A stretch of 64,000 bases of DNA, from contig NC_133770.1 of assembly GCF_003597395.2 (NCBI RefSeq), forward strand, positions 14,588,838 to 14,652,837, given 5' to 3'. This document shows positions 10,871-22,436 of this stretch, one piece after another. A program made the position numbers and the translations under genes. Each line of letters opens with the position of its first letter. Position 1 is the stretch's first letter. The stretch is from Chelonoidis abingdonii (taxonomy: Eukaryota; Chordata; Testudines; Testudinidae). Below the pieces are notes generated by a model, which was not told the DNA's origin, searched no databases, and saw only the letters and a list, made by a program, of their open reading frames with translations.

Positions 10871-11071
10871 AACCTACCCCTGTGGACAACCCCTAAATGG
10901 TTGTTTATTTTCTCTGAACTTTCACCACTCTTCCCTTGATGCTGAACCCTCACTCTTGCCCTCTGCTTTTTACAAAACTGAGTTAAATTAAATTAGCGTG
11001 ACAGGATTAGAAAGCCCCCTTAATGCTCATGTACATAGAATTAAGACTCTTAAACTAGTATTTACATCACA

Positions 11072-11252
11072 GGGAATGGATAGCTCAGTGGTTTAAGCAT
11101 TGGCCTGCTAAACCCAGTGTTGTAAGTTCAGCCCTTAAGGGGGCTGCTTGGGGATCTGGGGCAACATCAGTACTTGGTCCTGCTAGTGAAGGCAGGGGAC
11201 TGGACTCAATGACCTTTTGGGGTCTCTTCCAGTTCTATGAGATAGGTATGTC
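11072..11252 (+). mobile_element. Turtle-type tRNA-derived SINE with CR1-like tail
   Basis: The head reads gggaatggatagctcagtgg..., with a Pol III A box (tagctcagtggtttaag). A B-box-like segment, gtaagttcagccc, follows, then the conserved attggcctgctaaaccca and ggggactggactcaatgacc. The tail, ggtctcttccagttctatga, resembles the CR1 3' end, which suggests mobilisation by CR1 reverse transcriptase. That link is established for tortoise SINEs. Other copies are at 28791-28985 and 44660-44837. Confidence 0.85.
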
Positions 11253-11556
11253 TCCATATGTATTATAACCCACTGGTCAGTGTGCGTTGTGTCCTCCTTT
11301 GTGCCTGACCTGCAGAGAACATGAGTCTGTTACAGCTGCTGCTAGGAAGCCTTGGCTTTTCAGCCCAAATTCTAGTAGCTTAGGCTTTTAGCCCTGGAGG
11401 TCCCCCATGTATCAGCCTGGATGGCAGCTGCCACATTAGCTGGTTCTGTTGTAGCCCATGTAAAACATGTGCTTGAGCTGGCATCAAGCAATTGCAGGTC
11501 CTGCTTTTGCTGGTGAGACTCCACAGCGAAAGGGAATCTCAGTTTGGAAATGCAGA
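11253..11556. other. No recognised feature
   Basis: Unique spacer between the SINE and the Tigger-like element. No coding or repeat signal is seen. Confidence 0.4.
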
Positions 11557-11558
11557 TA

Positions 11559-12182
11559 CAATGAAACCCTGCTATAACGCGATGTTTGGGGTCCAAAAAA
11601 TTCCATCGCGATAAATGCAGGGTCGCAGTATAGTGGGATTTCAAGCCGGTCAGTTTAAGTCAGTGGTCCCCAATGCAGTGCATTGATGTGCGCAGCCTTG
11701 TGCCTAGTGCCCAGCAGGAGAGAGAAGCCACGGCCCCGCTTGCTGGGGACAGAGAATTCTGAGGCTGTGGGCGCTGGTGCTCACTGTCCCTGGCAGGCAC
11801 GAGGCCGCAGCTTCTCTCCGGCTTCAAGAGGAGCAGCAGCCCAGCACCTGTTGGAGACAGAGAGCACCGGCACCCGCAGCCCTGGAGTTCTCTGTCCCCA
11901 GCAGGCGTGGGGCCGCGGCTGCTCTCCAAGCCGGAGAGAAGCTGCGGCCCCACGCCTGCCGCGGACAGTGAGCACCGGCAACCTCGGAGTTCTCTGTCTC
12001 TGGCAGGCACGGGGCCACAGCTTCTCTCCCCTGCTGGGCACTAGGCGGGGGCACATCAATGTCCCAGCAGGCGCCATGACATTGGGCACCACTAGTATTA
12101 GCCCTTAAAGGGGAGTCAACTTATGATCGCGTTATATGCGATTTCGTATTATAGCGGGGCGCGTTATTGTGAGGTTTGACTG
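11559..12182. mobile_element. Tigger-like element interrupted by a hAT
   Basis: TA is present on both sides (11557-11558 and 12183-12184). The left end, caatgaaaccctgctataac, is inverted relative to the right end, which reads ...cgcgttattgtgaggtttga. Internal ataacgcg-type motifs are typical of this family. A hAT (11661-12093) fills most of it, so the original element was only about 190 bp. Confidence 0.75.
11661..12093. mobile_element. hAT non-autonomous element nested in Tigger-like element
   Basis: The termini are cagtggtccccaatg on the left and the reverse complement of cattgggcaccact on the right, the same terminal class as 56461-56766. The 8-bp flanks are poorly matched, and the right terminal base is uncertain. 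The interior is a GC-rich array of gaagctgcggcccc and ggacagagaattct segments in both orientations, giving spurious open frames on both strands. Confidence 0.65.
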
Positions 12183-12237
12183 TACCTGAAAAGGCACAAT
12201 TTATGAGTCTCTGAAGACCACTATTTATACTTAACAC

Positions 12238-12386
12238 AGCACCTTTCAGCAGAGGCTCTCAAATGCCTCAGCAATGTTAAGGTACAGAGAATTTTCAGTA
12301 AATTTAGCCACATGAATTAAGTGACTTGCTTCGGGTCAGCCACAGAGAGGGGAAGTGTCCTGACTCCCAGTCCTATGCTCTTAAAC
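12238..12386 (-). mobile_element. MIR-like SINE, antisense fragment
   Basis: Landmarks: cagcacctttcagcagagg, then aattaagtgacttgcttcgg, gtcagccacagagagg and ctgactcccagtcctatgc. They match the antisense order at 5495-5810 and 53605-53880. Confidence 0.5.
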
Positions 12387-13213
12387 ACAAAACATCTCCT
12401 TCCCTTTGTCAGGAAGGCTAATCCTGTAATGTGACTCTTGAGCAATCTTTAGAAGTCGGTCTCCTAAATTAAACTTCATTCCAAAACAGAACACACTAAA
12501 AATGAGGATCAGATTCAACAAGTTCTAACAGATGTCTGTAAATAACAATTAGTCATGCTATGGCACAGTCTACCGTGAAAAATGTTTTGCTGCACAAGCC
12601 ATCGATGGAAGCTCCTGGATCCCAAATTCTACTATGATTACTATTAACAAAAGACAAATCCTGACATCCTCTGTCAAGTAAAATCTCCCCCTGACTTCTG
12701 TGGAAGTTTTGCCTGGGTAATGATTTTAGGATTTGCCCAGGTATTGGAAAGACAAGAGTTTGGATCACATATTTGTACCTGGACATACTGGCTACGTAGA
12801 AATCCCAGCAAGGACGAATGCCATCTGGAAACCACAGAAAATATGCAACTGCTATACTTTTTATCATAGCTTTATTGATACTTCCCATATAGTGCATATT
12901 TCTGAACCAAGTAGTATACAGCAATTCTCCCGCCTTAACTCATATATTAACCTTAATAATACAGTGTTTTTTCAAGTCTTTACATAAGAATTACCATTTG
13001 AAGTAACTGTGTAAAGCTAACTCTGGCCACAATCACACAGAAAAACAATCTGGTTCTGTTTAATTTAGGAATCCAGTGTTTATGGATAGGCAACCCTGAA
13101 GGTAATTTACTAAACTAGTTTTTAGCTGTACTGATCTATTGCCAGAATGCATAAACTAATAATTGACAAGTAACTCCAGAGATAGTTTTGTATGTAACTT
13201 CATATTTGGTAGG
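12387..13213. other. No recognised feature
   Basis: AT-rich unique sequence. A 123-codon minus frame (12553-12924) has no motif and no paralogue in the window. It is probably chance. Confidence 0.4.
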
Positions 13214-13221
13214 GCCTAGTG

Positions 13222-13437
13222 CAGGGTTTTTCAAACTGGGGTCGCAGCTTGTGTAGGGAAAGCCCCTGTTTGTTTACCTGTTCTGTCCGCAGGTCCAGCC
13301 GATTGCGGCTCCCACTGGCCACGGATTACTGCTCCGGCCCAATGGGAGCTGCTGGAAGTGGCATGGGTTGAGGGACATACTGGCTGCTGCCAGGGGCTTT
13401 CCCTACACAAGCAGTGACCCCAGCTTGAGAAACCCTG
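13222..13437. mobile_element. Short hAT (216 bp) with 8-bp duplication
   Basis: The flanks gcctagtg (13214-13221) and ccctagtg (13438-13445) match at 7 of 8. The termini are cagggtttttcaaactgggg and the inverse of ccccagcttgagaaaccctg. Sub-terminal agggaaagcccctg and caggggctttccct are also inverted. No coding capacity. Confidence 0.85.
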
Positions 13438-13445
13438 CCCTAGTG

Positions 13446-15187
13446 TATGTAACTCAGCTATGCAGAAAGTGGACTATTAATCACTTAGCAAAATCCTCCC
13501 TTTTCATTGATGAAAAATACTTCTTGGAGTGTCTGAATGAGAGTCTATTTCCCATTTTAGTTCACACTACCCTTACCGTAGGCCTATTCAGGCCTATAAA
13601 AGTCAATGAAAAGACTCCCGCTGATTTGAATGGGGTTGAGATCAGACCATAAGGACTTCATCCTACACCATTACGTTCATGGGAATTTGAACACTGACTT
13701 CAATGAAAGTTGATCAGGTCCTGTAAAGAGCCCAAATTCTTCTGTCACACCAGTGTAACTCCACTTAACTGGAACTATTCTGGATTTACAGGGTGTCACT
13801 GAAAATAAAATGTAGTCTAATGTATCTAGCTAAAGCAATATATTTGTGAGTTAAGATGAGTGTCTCCTAGCCCAATCCTCACAAACTGTTTAAAATGTTC
13901 ACCATTTACAGTGTCTGCATGAAGAACATTATTCTTAAGCATAATGACCTACCTTAGCTGTCCTTCAACATATGTAGGTTCATAAGCCAACGGAAATGAA
14001 TGTGCTGGGTAGTTTTTCAAGGGCAGAAACAGCCACTTCATGAGAAAAAGGGAACTTCATTCAGTCAGATGTGCAGAATATACCATATGTACCAGTCTGC
14101 ATATGCTAATTAAAGAGAGCAGCTCTTACTCATTTGTCTCTAATTTTCAAGGTCAGTGTCAAATTGGCTGCCTGATGCCTTTGTTTTGAGATGAAATGGC
14201 ACAGTATATTGTATGCCGGTAGCTTCAACAGACTGGTTTGACTCCGTAGGGAACGGTGACTTCATGGAGTCTAAGCTTTCTACATGCTATTCAGTGGCTG
14301 GATGAATTTAAGGCTAGTGCCACTTTGCCTCACCTATTTCCCTGGGATAAATTCCCTTCCCCAGCCTAACCACAATCCAGCAATTCTTCTGCTCTGAAGG
14401 TGTGGCAGAGAAAGCAAAAGTGCTAGAGCTTTGTCTTCAGTGTCAGCTGGGTAAATATCACTTGGTGGTGGTCCTCTTCCTAAGAGGCAATAGCAATTAA
14501 CTGTCTCTGCCGCGAATGACCCTTCAACCCACACTCACACACAAGGGAGTAAATAAAGTACACAAAATTTGACCAAAGAGAGGCAGCACTGGGAGATTAC
14601 TTGGAGTCCACACTACCAGGGGAACAAAATAGAGCTTATTTTAGCAGTGCTTGAAGTGGCAGTGATGGGATACCCCCCCACCCACCCCCCACTTGTGGCA
14701 TGCTCAACTGGTACGCTCATCTTTGTTTCATTCAGCAGCACTGGGAAGTAGAAATACGGCCAAAGCACCTTGACCTACTTTCAGTTACAAACAGGGCACT
14801 GCCACTGTAGCCCACCTCAGTATGCAATTGAAGCCCACAAACTCGAGTTCCCAGCTCCATCCTGATCCAAGGAGCCTGTCTGCTCCCATAAAGAAAAAAC
14901 TGCATGATGGGATAATTGCCTCTGTGGACCACACATCATGTTGAAACTTCATGGATCACATTTTGGCCACTTCTGAAGTAGTCTACTTGGAATGCCCCTG
15001 TATCTCTCCAGTAAACATCATAGTGACAGTAGCTTTGACAGGTGTTGAGTACCTGCAACAACAGGTCAATCTGACCCATTCTTGTCAAAGTAGCCATGGA
15101 GGTGTCAGGGATATTACCCATTTTGTAATTGTGGCAGGAGACAAAGTGAAGTCACTTAACAGTGCAGCCTTGCATGTCAGACTTTAC
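13446..15187. other. Mostly unique sequence
   Basis: A dispersed relic lies at about 13735-13805 (caccagtgtaactccactta). No gene is recognised. Open frames of 60-104 codons between 14334 and 15265 have no motif. Confidence 0.4.
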
Positions 15188-15300
15188 AGTGGCACAGTTC
15201 TTTCCTGTGTAACCTTGGGTGAGTTATTTAATTGTTCTGTGCCTCAGTTTCCCCATCATTTATAAAATGGGTATAATACCCACCTCACAGGGAGCTGAGG
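15188..15300 (+). mobile_element. MIR-like SINE, sense fragment
   Basis: Contains tgtgtaaccttgggtgag, ctgtgcctcagtttcccc and aaaatgggtataatacccac in order, the core and 3' part of the MIR-like family. Confidence 0.65.
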
Positions 15301-15339
15301 CTAAAATCTATTTATTTAAGGTGTGGCATATGACCCCCA

Positions 15340-15535
15340 TTACTATGGTATCTGAGCACCTCACAATCTTTAAAGTTACTTTTCCTCAGCACACCCTTGT
15401 GCTGTTATCCTCATATTACAGTGGCACAGAGACCAAATAACTTGCCCCAGATCACCCGGAAAGCCTGTGACAGAGCAAAGAACTGAACCTATGTCTCCAG
15501 GGTCCTTGACTAGGGCCCTAACCACCAGGCCAGCC
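15340..15535 (-). mobile_element. MIR-like SINE, antisense fragment
   Basis: Contains gagcacctcacaatcttta, ccccagatcacccggaaag, gacagagcaaagaactgaac and gccctaaccaccaggcc, the antisense order of the family. It lies 40 bp from a sense fragment, so the two are separate insertions or a rearranged pair. Confidence 0.6.
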
Positions 15536-16014
15536 TTCCTTAGAAGCTGCAAGTTTGTAAGGCTATCTGATACTATGGTGATGAGTGCCATAAACATACT
15601 CATAAATAATAAGCCTTTGGAGGAGTTCCTGCCATCATCTGTCCCCAGCCAGCCCCTCTTCCCAGCAGGCCCTGGTTCTCCCCACATGATGGCTTCTGGA
15701 TGAAGGCCCAGTCTTGTGCGATCAATCTGACATAGCAAATGGGTCCTAGCTGGGGAGATTTCCTCACAGTCCCATCTTGGTAGTTCTGCTAGTGACCCAT
15801 CAAGAAAGGACAGGAGATGTTTATCTCAGAACCTCCAGGGTTCAGATTTACATGTGTGAAGGTCTGTAGGGCTGGGGCCTCATTGGAGCTGAACCAGTTT
15901 GTCATGACTAGTCAAAACTGCAGTGCTTTTGGTCTCGCCTCTGTGAAGTCATGATGCCAATGAAGACTGGTTTGGTTTTGTTCTTTGGCACAGTTTTTCT
16001 GGATGCTGGAGAGT
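15536..16014. other. No recognised feature
   Basis: Unassigned sequence between two MIR-like copies. No gene-like signal. Confidence 0.4.
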
Positions 16015-16245
16015 TTTGTGACTAAGGAACTGGATTGGAATTCAGGAGATCTAATTTCAGTTCCTGGCTTTCTGCCACAGGTTTCTTATGTGCCCTGGCA
16101 AGTCACTTCATCTCTGTGCCGCAGTTCCCCATCTCTGAAATGGAAATGAGAATCCTTCCCCACAGCACAGGGGTCTTGTGAGGATAAAACCATTAATATT
16201 TGTGAGAAGCTCAGACACTAGAGAGTTGCGGAACTATACAAGTTG
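16015..16245 (+). mobile_element. MIR-like SINE, sense
   Basis: Landmarks in order: attggaattcaggagatct, cagttcctggctttctgcca, gccctggcaagtcacttca, gtgccgcagttccccat and tgtgaggataaaaccatt. This is one of the more complete copies. Confidence 0.65.
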
Positions 16246-17101
16246 ATAAAGGCCTGATTTACAACTGTGTCATTCTAGTTGTAGGTTGCCTTGAGTGCAT
16301 TGGAGTGGAGTCGCCCCAGTGTAAAACTGCAGTAATGCAGTAGTGAATCGGACCCAGGCCTTCATATATTTTCCTGGATTTTGTGTGAACACCAATGCAA
16401 AGAATCCAAGCATTATGGGGCCCTCCAGGGCCCCATGGGCTGCACTCGCTCTTGTTTGTTTTACTAACACAGAGAAATCAAATCTAAAGAAATGTTGCTT
16501 CAGATGCAGCTTGTGGAAAGCTTTTGCTTTAGAGAGAGCCCCGATCTTTGGCGGAAATGAAGAAGACAAGCAAATGTACCCTTGAGAACTGACTCTGTCG
16601 AGAAATATTCCTAGGGCCATGGCCCATTAATTACCAGATGTTAGATTTTCTTTTTCTCCTGAAAAATATTTTTTAAAGTGTGGGATCTTAAAACAAAACA
16701 AAACAAACCCTGTTCATTTAAAAATCCTTATTTAGTCTCCGGTTCTTTAAATGCAATTGGATTGCTGAACTGTGAAATCAAACTCCTTTTTAAGAGTTTC
16801 AAGATTCTTGCCTGCAAGGAGGAAAATGCTATTCGGGTTTGTCTCTTGAGGATTTAATGATCACATCATAAATTTCTTCAGAGAACTGAAAAAGCAGCCA
16901 GTGGGTAATATCCCATCTAATGTCTCTCCCCCTCCCAAATGCCCTGTTTGTCTCTCAGAAGTTACGGGATAGTGCTTGAAATGGGAAGATGAACAAAATG
17001 GGGTGCAGGAGGGAGGTGGGGGAGAAATGTAAGAAGACTCGCCAAAGGAACAACTCAACAAGCTAAAATGTTGTTCATGATTCATCTTAAATCTTCCTGC
17101 T
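16246..17101. other. No recognised feature
   Basis: Unique sequence with a 116-codon minus frame (16270-16620) that matches no family I know. No repeat ends. Confidence 0.4.
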
Positions 17102-17607
17102 AAGTGTTAATCTCCACTCGCCTTGGCAGTTTGCATGCAGGGGCTGGAATTCGTGTCCAGACCCTCCATATCGTCCCACACAACCCAGCGAACGCTGTGG
17201 CAATCTGCGCTCAAGGCGGGCTCAGGACTGGAATAGCAGTGTGGTTCTAAACTGCTGGTAGCCTGTGTGGTGCCATCTCAAAGCAGGGAGTCCCCGTCCC
17301 CTCACTTTCACTAGCACTGGAATTGACTCACATGCCCCGTGACAAGGAACAAACCCGTACTGCACTGGGCACCTTCGTCTCGGAGCGTGGCCGCTTTCCC
17401 CTCTGCCCCGTTTTGCCTCTCCCGATCCAGCAGGGGCAGAGGTCGGGTTGTTTTCCGTTAATCTCCTCCCAGGTCAGGGTGGTGCGCGTGGAGTTTTGTA
17501 ACAGTCACATCCAGCCCTGCTTGTTACCAGGGTCAGATTTTACATGGTTCCTAGCACGAATAAAGAGTTTTCATAAACTGAAAAAAAGAAAAAAAGTGTT
17601 AATCTCC
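17102..17607 (+). pseudogene. Candidate processed retrocopy with poly(A) and target duplication
   Basis: A 14-bp direct repeat, aagtgttaatctcc, flanks the segment (17102-17115 and 17594-17607). Just inside the right copy is an A-rich tail (17581-17595) preceded by an AATAAA signal at 17559-17564. That is the layout of a retrotransposed polyadenylated transcript. The insert is about 465 bp and unrelated to any other repeat here. One frame is open from the left junction for about 42 codons to a TAA near 17245, possibly the end of a coding region followed by 3' UTR, but I do not recognise the protein. Other possibilities are a non-coding RNA retrocopy or an unusual SINE. Confidence in retrotransposition is moderate. 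The parent gene is unknown. Confidence 0.6.
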
Positions 17608-20082
17608 CTGAACCTAAATACTAGGGTGGACGGTGCCATCTAATTGGATAGACCTGATAACTAAAGGAGAAGATGCTCATTTGTAGCATATGTTGGCAGG
17701 GTCATCGCTTCTGCCACATACAGTGCCTTTTCCAGGTTTTTTCCCCACAATATATTTAATGGTGGAAAGAAAACTCCAAGATAAATTATTTCTATTTTCT
17801 TTCCTTTCTGCTGATGTGGCAGAAACCTGCCTGCTGCTCAGTGATTGGAAGCCCATTGGGAAGCGTGCAAAGGATAGAGATGACAGGAGGAGATTATCTG
17901 AAAGATCAGCATACACTAGCAGTCTTTAGCCCTGTGCTAATGTCCCTTCCCAGCAATAGCATTCATTTTCCTTATGTCCTTCTGTGTGGCTTGGGGAGGG
18001 GGATTAACATCCCTGCCTTGCATACACGGGGCCAATGTTAGAGATCAGGGTCATTTGGGTCCGAATTCATGAATTCTGTTCCCAGCTGCGCAACAGATTT
18101 CCTGTGTGATCATTTAACCTTTCTGGGCACCAACTTCCTCATCTAATACTGCCAAATAAGAGATAAGTTAACATTATAAGTAGGGTACAGTGAGGCTTAT
18201 CTATAGTAAATATTGGTGTCCTGCTCTGAGAGCTCAGACAGCAGGCACAGTAGGAGCACATATTTTTAAGTCATTTAATATCTCTGATTAGCAATTAAAT
18301 GGGGATGGTAAGTCCTGAAATAATTCTAAGTAGAAATGGGTCCACACTACAGTTAGGATCTTGCTCAGAGCTTTCTCCTGAGTTCAGCTCAGAGGATTTG
18401 ATTTGGGTCCCTGTCTAGTTCCGAGCAAAGTTGTGCAAAATTGTGACTCCCCAAAACAATCAGAAGTTCTCTTAATCTCTGTCTTCCTTACAAACCTTCA
18501 AATGGAATCAGATCCTATAGATTTGAGTTCTGCTGGATGCTCCAAACTTTGTGCTGTGTAAATGGAGTCTAACCAGGCTTTTCAAAGTAACTAGTTTGCT
18601 TGTTCTTGTGCTGGAAGAGGACCGTGTCTAATGGGTAATTACTATAACCTTGCTGTTCTGAGCCAATCTAGCTGGAAAGCACCTGCAGTGGGAATGGCAA
18701 TAACAGCATAAATGGTATGAACACTCTTCACACCTAACCTAGAAAGCCTGTGCTGTACTCGATGTGAGTCACTCCAATAATAGACTATCTGGGTCACAGA
18801 CATTTGGCTAAAGAAGTCCTGTTTAAGTCACTGAGACACTTTGTGTGTGAGAGAGAGGCAGGCAGCAAAATGTCTGATTCATAAGTACTCAGGGACACAC
18901 GCCTCCCACACACATTGCGCTTCAGGTTTCAAAGCAGCTGAGTGGTTTTAATATCACTGGGCAGACTGTTTAATTGTTTTGTGTGTCATGCTCAGAAGAG
19001 CTGCTTTGACAGCTCTGGAGACTATGAGCAGAGAGGGCACAGCCTTAGACAGCACTAGTACTGGCTTCCCTACACAATCTTACCAATGGGCCTGAACTCT
19101 GACCTGGAGAGGTCAACCTTTAGCGCTAAGAGGATGGTTCAGTCTCCACGGCTCATCCAGTCCTTGGCTTCCCTGTGGAGAATGTCCATAAGAATGTCAG
19201 TCAGTGCCCAAAGGGGTAGTGGTTATTGTGATATGGACACATGTCCACTGTGAGATCAAGGTGAAGGCCAGTTCGCTTCCCAGAGGCCACCCAGTGGCCA
19301 TTGGATGATAACTTTGTCACTTCATCACCCAGCCAGGTAGAGCTGGGTAGGAAACAGTTTTCCTGTCCCATTAAAGTTTTCAAAATGAGAGAACCCCCAC
19401 ACCCATCAAGTAAATGATAGCCTGGTGGGTCAAGGCACTCCCCTAGGATGTGAGAGATTCAAGATCAGGTCCCTCCACTTCCCAAGTGAGTGCTCTGCTC
19501 ACTCCACTATTGGCTGTTCTGGAGGTGGGGAAGGTGTATTTCTCTCATTTTGACCAGAAATTCCATTCTGGACCCGAGAAACCTTCCCGGTTTCATTGAA
19601 ACCAACCCTTTCCTATGAAGTCTCAGTTCTGACAAGATGGCATTTTCCAACCAAAGAAAATTTCCTCACCAATTCTATACCTGGGCTGGATTCAAACAGG
19701 TGAGCTAGAGGCAACAGGTTTTGTATTCCATTGCCAGTTCTCTGAGTCATCCAGTATCCCCTTGTGGGCAAATTTACTTTAAAGGATCTGATGAACAGCT
19801 GAGAAGAGACATGTATGGAATGGACATCGGGACTTGGCTACTATTCCTATATATGCCTTTCGTAGAAGAGTAATGGTCAATATGCAGTTCAGCTAGAGAT
19901 GGGACTCAAGCCATAAATTCAGATATGAGCTTTGCCAAAGTTCAGCTGTTTTTGAATCCAGAGTTTTAGTTCCTGTCCATCTCTGTATACAAAACATGTA
20001 TAATGTGTCATTCATGGCTGGCGAAAGGTCCCTGGCAAGAGGAAACCCTGGAGGTGGAAATGGAAATTCTCACCTAGAAGTT
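17608..20082. other. Mostly unique sequence with small relics
   Basis: A MIR-like sense fragment lies near 18075-18150 (cctgtgtgatcatttaacc, tgggcaccaacttcctcatc). A tRNA-like relic at about 19415-19500 (ggtgggtcaaggcactcccc) resembles the module at 6715. A small palindrome at 19893-19988 has ends ctagagatggga and tgtccatctctgta. No gene is recognised. Confidence 0.4.
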
Positions 20083-20180
20083 ATGGGCTTGATGTTAGAA
20101 TCACTAGTGGAATTCTCTGGCCTGTGTTATGTAGGAAATAAGACTAGGTGGTCAGAATGATCTCTTCTGGCTTAAAAACT
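20083..20180 (+). mobile_element. CR1 LINE 3' end fragment
   Basis: The order gggcttgatgttagaatcac, attctctggcctgtgttatg, gactaggtggtcagaatgat and tctcttctggcttaaaaact is the 3' UTR of a turtle/bird-type CR1. It is truncated to about 100 bp, as is usual for CR1. Confidence 0.7.
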
Positions 20181-20997
20181 ACTAATTGATCTCTCTCACA
20201 CACATCCATATGGCACTCTTGGCCACCTTGTAGAAGTATACATGCAATATTTTATTATAAGTGCTGTCTTCTTGTACTGGCATAATTCAATGATACTGAT
20301 ACATTAATAATAAACTCTATAAATAGCATCTTTCCTACACATGCATCCTGACGCTTTCCAGAATGATATCATAGTTACAGAAAGAAATAATCCATGTGAG
20401 ATAGAGTGAAGGTATTTTGTTTCAGGTCCTTGTTCCAGTGGGCACATTGCCATTCTGCAAGTCAATGTTTTAGCTATGCCTGTATTAAGTGTTATTTGAT
20501 GTGATGCCTGCATGAGGCAGAAGCTGCCTAACATGGAATACTCCCAATAAGTGCATTGAATGATGCACAAAAAAGCACTGAATTAATTATTTCTTCTATG
20601 CAGTTATTTATGCAGAAAAAACTGGGTGCTCTTTCCACATTAAATGTATTTCACAGCGTCTTCCCTGCTTCAGCCCGCTCATTTGATCAGCTGTTAGGAG
20701 ATGAGTATAAATCTTTCCCTGCCATACTTTCAGTAAACATTCAGCCTCACAGACCCTCTGAGCATGCAAATAGGTAAATAGACCCTTTTTACAGATTGGT
20801 AAACTGAGACAGTAGAGGGTTGTAAGGTTGGATCCAAAGCCCATAGAAGTCAGTAGGGGTAGTCAGTCAAAGGGACTGACTGGGCTCTGGACCAGGCCCT
20901 TAAGGGGCTGAATTTTCAAAAGTGGCCTTTCATTTGGGGAGGTTTCAATTTTGGCAGCCCTCTTGAAACACCAAGGCCCTGACTTTCCTAGATGCGA
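20181..20997. other. No recognised feature
   Basis: A MIR-like scrap occurs near 20790-20830 (acagattggtaaactgagac). Otherwise nothing recognisable. Confidence 0.35.
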
Positions 20998-21240
20998 CGC
21001 ACTAAAACTCACGATTGCCAACTCCAGATGTTCAACCCCCCAAAATCACAAGATTGGCTTAAGAGTAATAATGTTTGACCTTTTTTGGCTCCATTTTTAT
21101 TTGTCTTCTAACTTTGGAGCCTTCAGGGTCCACTCAGGTCACATTGTCAAGCTTTTCTCCACAACCATGAGGGCTAGAAACTTTTCTTTAATAAAACAAA
21201 TGAACAAAAAAACAAGCACTGAGATTCTCTCATAATTACT
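20998..21240 (-). repeat. Dispersed repeat, unclassified, copy 1
   Basis: Read on the minus strand, its segments gagaatctcag, tttctagccctcatggttg and ctgaaggctccaaagttaga align in order with the + strand at 61080-61375. Neither copy has clear ends. The family is not identified. Confidence 0.5.
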
Positions 21241-21489
21241 TTCCCCCGGGAGCTTTAAGTAAACCCAAATATCATGAGACTAGTAATGAAATGGTAAGAG
21301 GTGAATTCCAGCTGAAATAAACTGGATCAAATCACCTCTGTAAATCTGGCAAAAGGAGACTCAAAACAAAGCGAAAACCAGCAACAAAAAACAAAAGAGA
21401 AAACCCACCGTGTTCAGGCATCACTCATATAAAGGTTGTTCCCCATCTTTAACAGAAAGGTAGCAGCTAAATAGCATCTTCTTTTATGT

Positions 21490-21744
21490 GTCTAGTTTCA
21501 GCATTTCTCAGATGCAGCCACCATGGTCACATGCAGCTACTAGGGGCTTTTCTTGTGGCCACAACCTCCTGGGCAGTGATGGGCGGGAAGCAGCAACCCC
21601 TCCCCTGGGGACACCAGCAAGGGTTGGGCCTTCCCTCTTCTAGAGCCAGCTGGCGTGAGTTCCCTACCTTCCTGGAGGCGATGGGGCTCGGGCTATTGGC
21701 TTCAGCCCTAGGGTGGCAGGTGGCAGGCTCTGTCTCCAACCCAT
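21490..21744. other. GC-rich unclassified stretch
   Basis: GC content rises sharply (gatgcagccaccatggtcac, ggggctcgggctattggc). It may be part of another repeat, but I cannot find termini. It directly precedes the Harbinger copy 2 homology. Confidence 0.3.
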
Positions 21745-21975
21745 AATGTCATCTAGATCTCATAATTTCCACATCTTTTTTCAAAATCCCACAAACTTGC
21801 GCAGCCCTCTTTGCTGTCCACCATCTCTGACATGAGCATGGAGCCTGCACTGCTCTGCACTTTTGTCATGAGGTTTGCAAGCACAGGACGCATGAGCCTC
21901 CAGTGTTTGCACAGCCATAAGAAGAACTGAATCAGGGGGAACATGATGATTTCTTGGAGGACAGATTGCTGTAGG

Positions 21976-22322
21976 TATAGGCACCGACTCTGTGATTGCT
22001 TTGGGGCTGGAGCACCCATGGGGAAAAAACAGTGAGTGCTCAGCATCCACCGGCGGACCTCACTAATCAGCTTCTCCTCCATCCCCGCCAGCGCCTCCTG
22101 CCCACCACTGACCAGCTGTTCAGCTGTGGGCAGAAGGTGCTGGAAAGGAAGGGGAGGAGAGGGGGCAGGAAGAGACAGATCGAGGACGGGGCATGCTCGG
22201 GAGGGATGGTGGAATGGGATCGAAAGGAGTGGGGCCTTGGGGGAAGGGATGGAGTAGGGGCTGGCCATGGAGTGGAGCAGGGGTCGAGCACCCCCTGGGA
22301 AATCAGCAAGTCAGCGCCTCTG
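21976..22322. mobile_element. hAT element nested in Harbinger copy 2
   Basis: The 8-mer gctgtagg is duplicated exactly (21968-21975 and 22323-22330). The termini are tataggcaccgactc and the inverse of agtcagcgcctctg. Harbinger copy 1 at 32379-32405 (ggaggacagattgttgtggg then acataac) is the uninterrupted version of this site, confirming the insertion. Length 347 bp, GC-rich interior, no transposase. Confidence 0.9.
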
Positions 22323-22436
22323 GCTGTAGGACATAGTGAGAACCAGTTCAAGGTTGTTGGTGGCTGCGGAGCAACTGCAGATGGTGAAATGCTGCTCTGG
22401 GCCTGAAAAACAAACACTGACTGATGGAATCTCATC

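Noticed and set aside
11072..11145. Functional tRNA gene
   Set aside because: The A- and B-box-like sequences belong to a SINE head that continues into a CR1-like tail. No intact cloverleaf was found.
11660..12108. Overlapping open frames of 76-141 codons
   Set aside because: They arise from GC-rich inverted segments within the nested hAT element.
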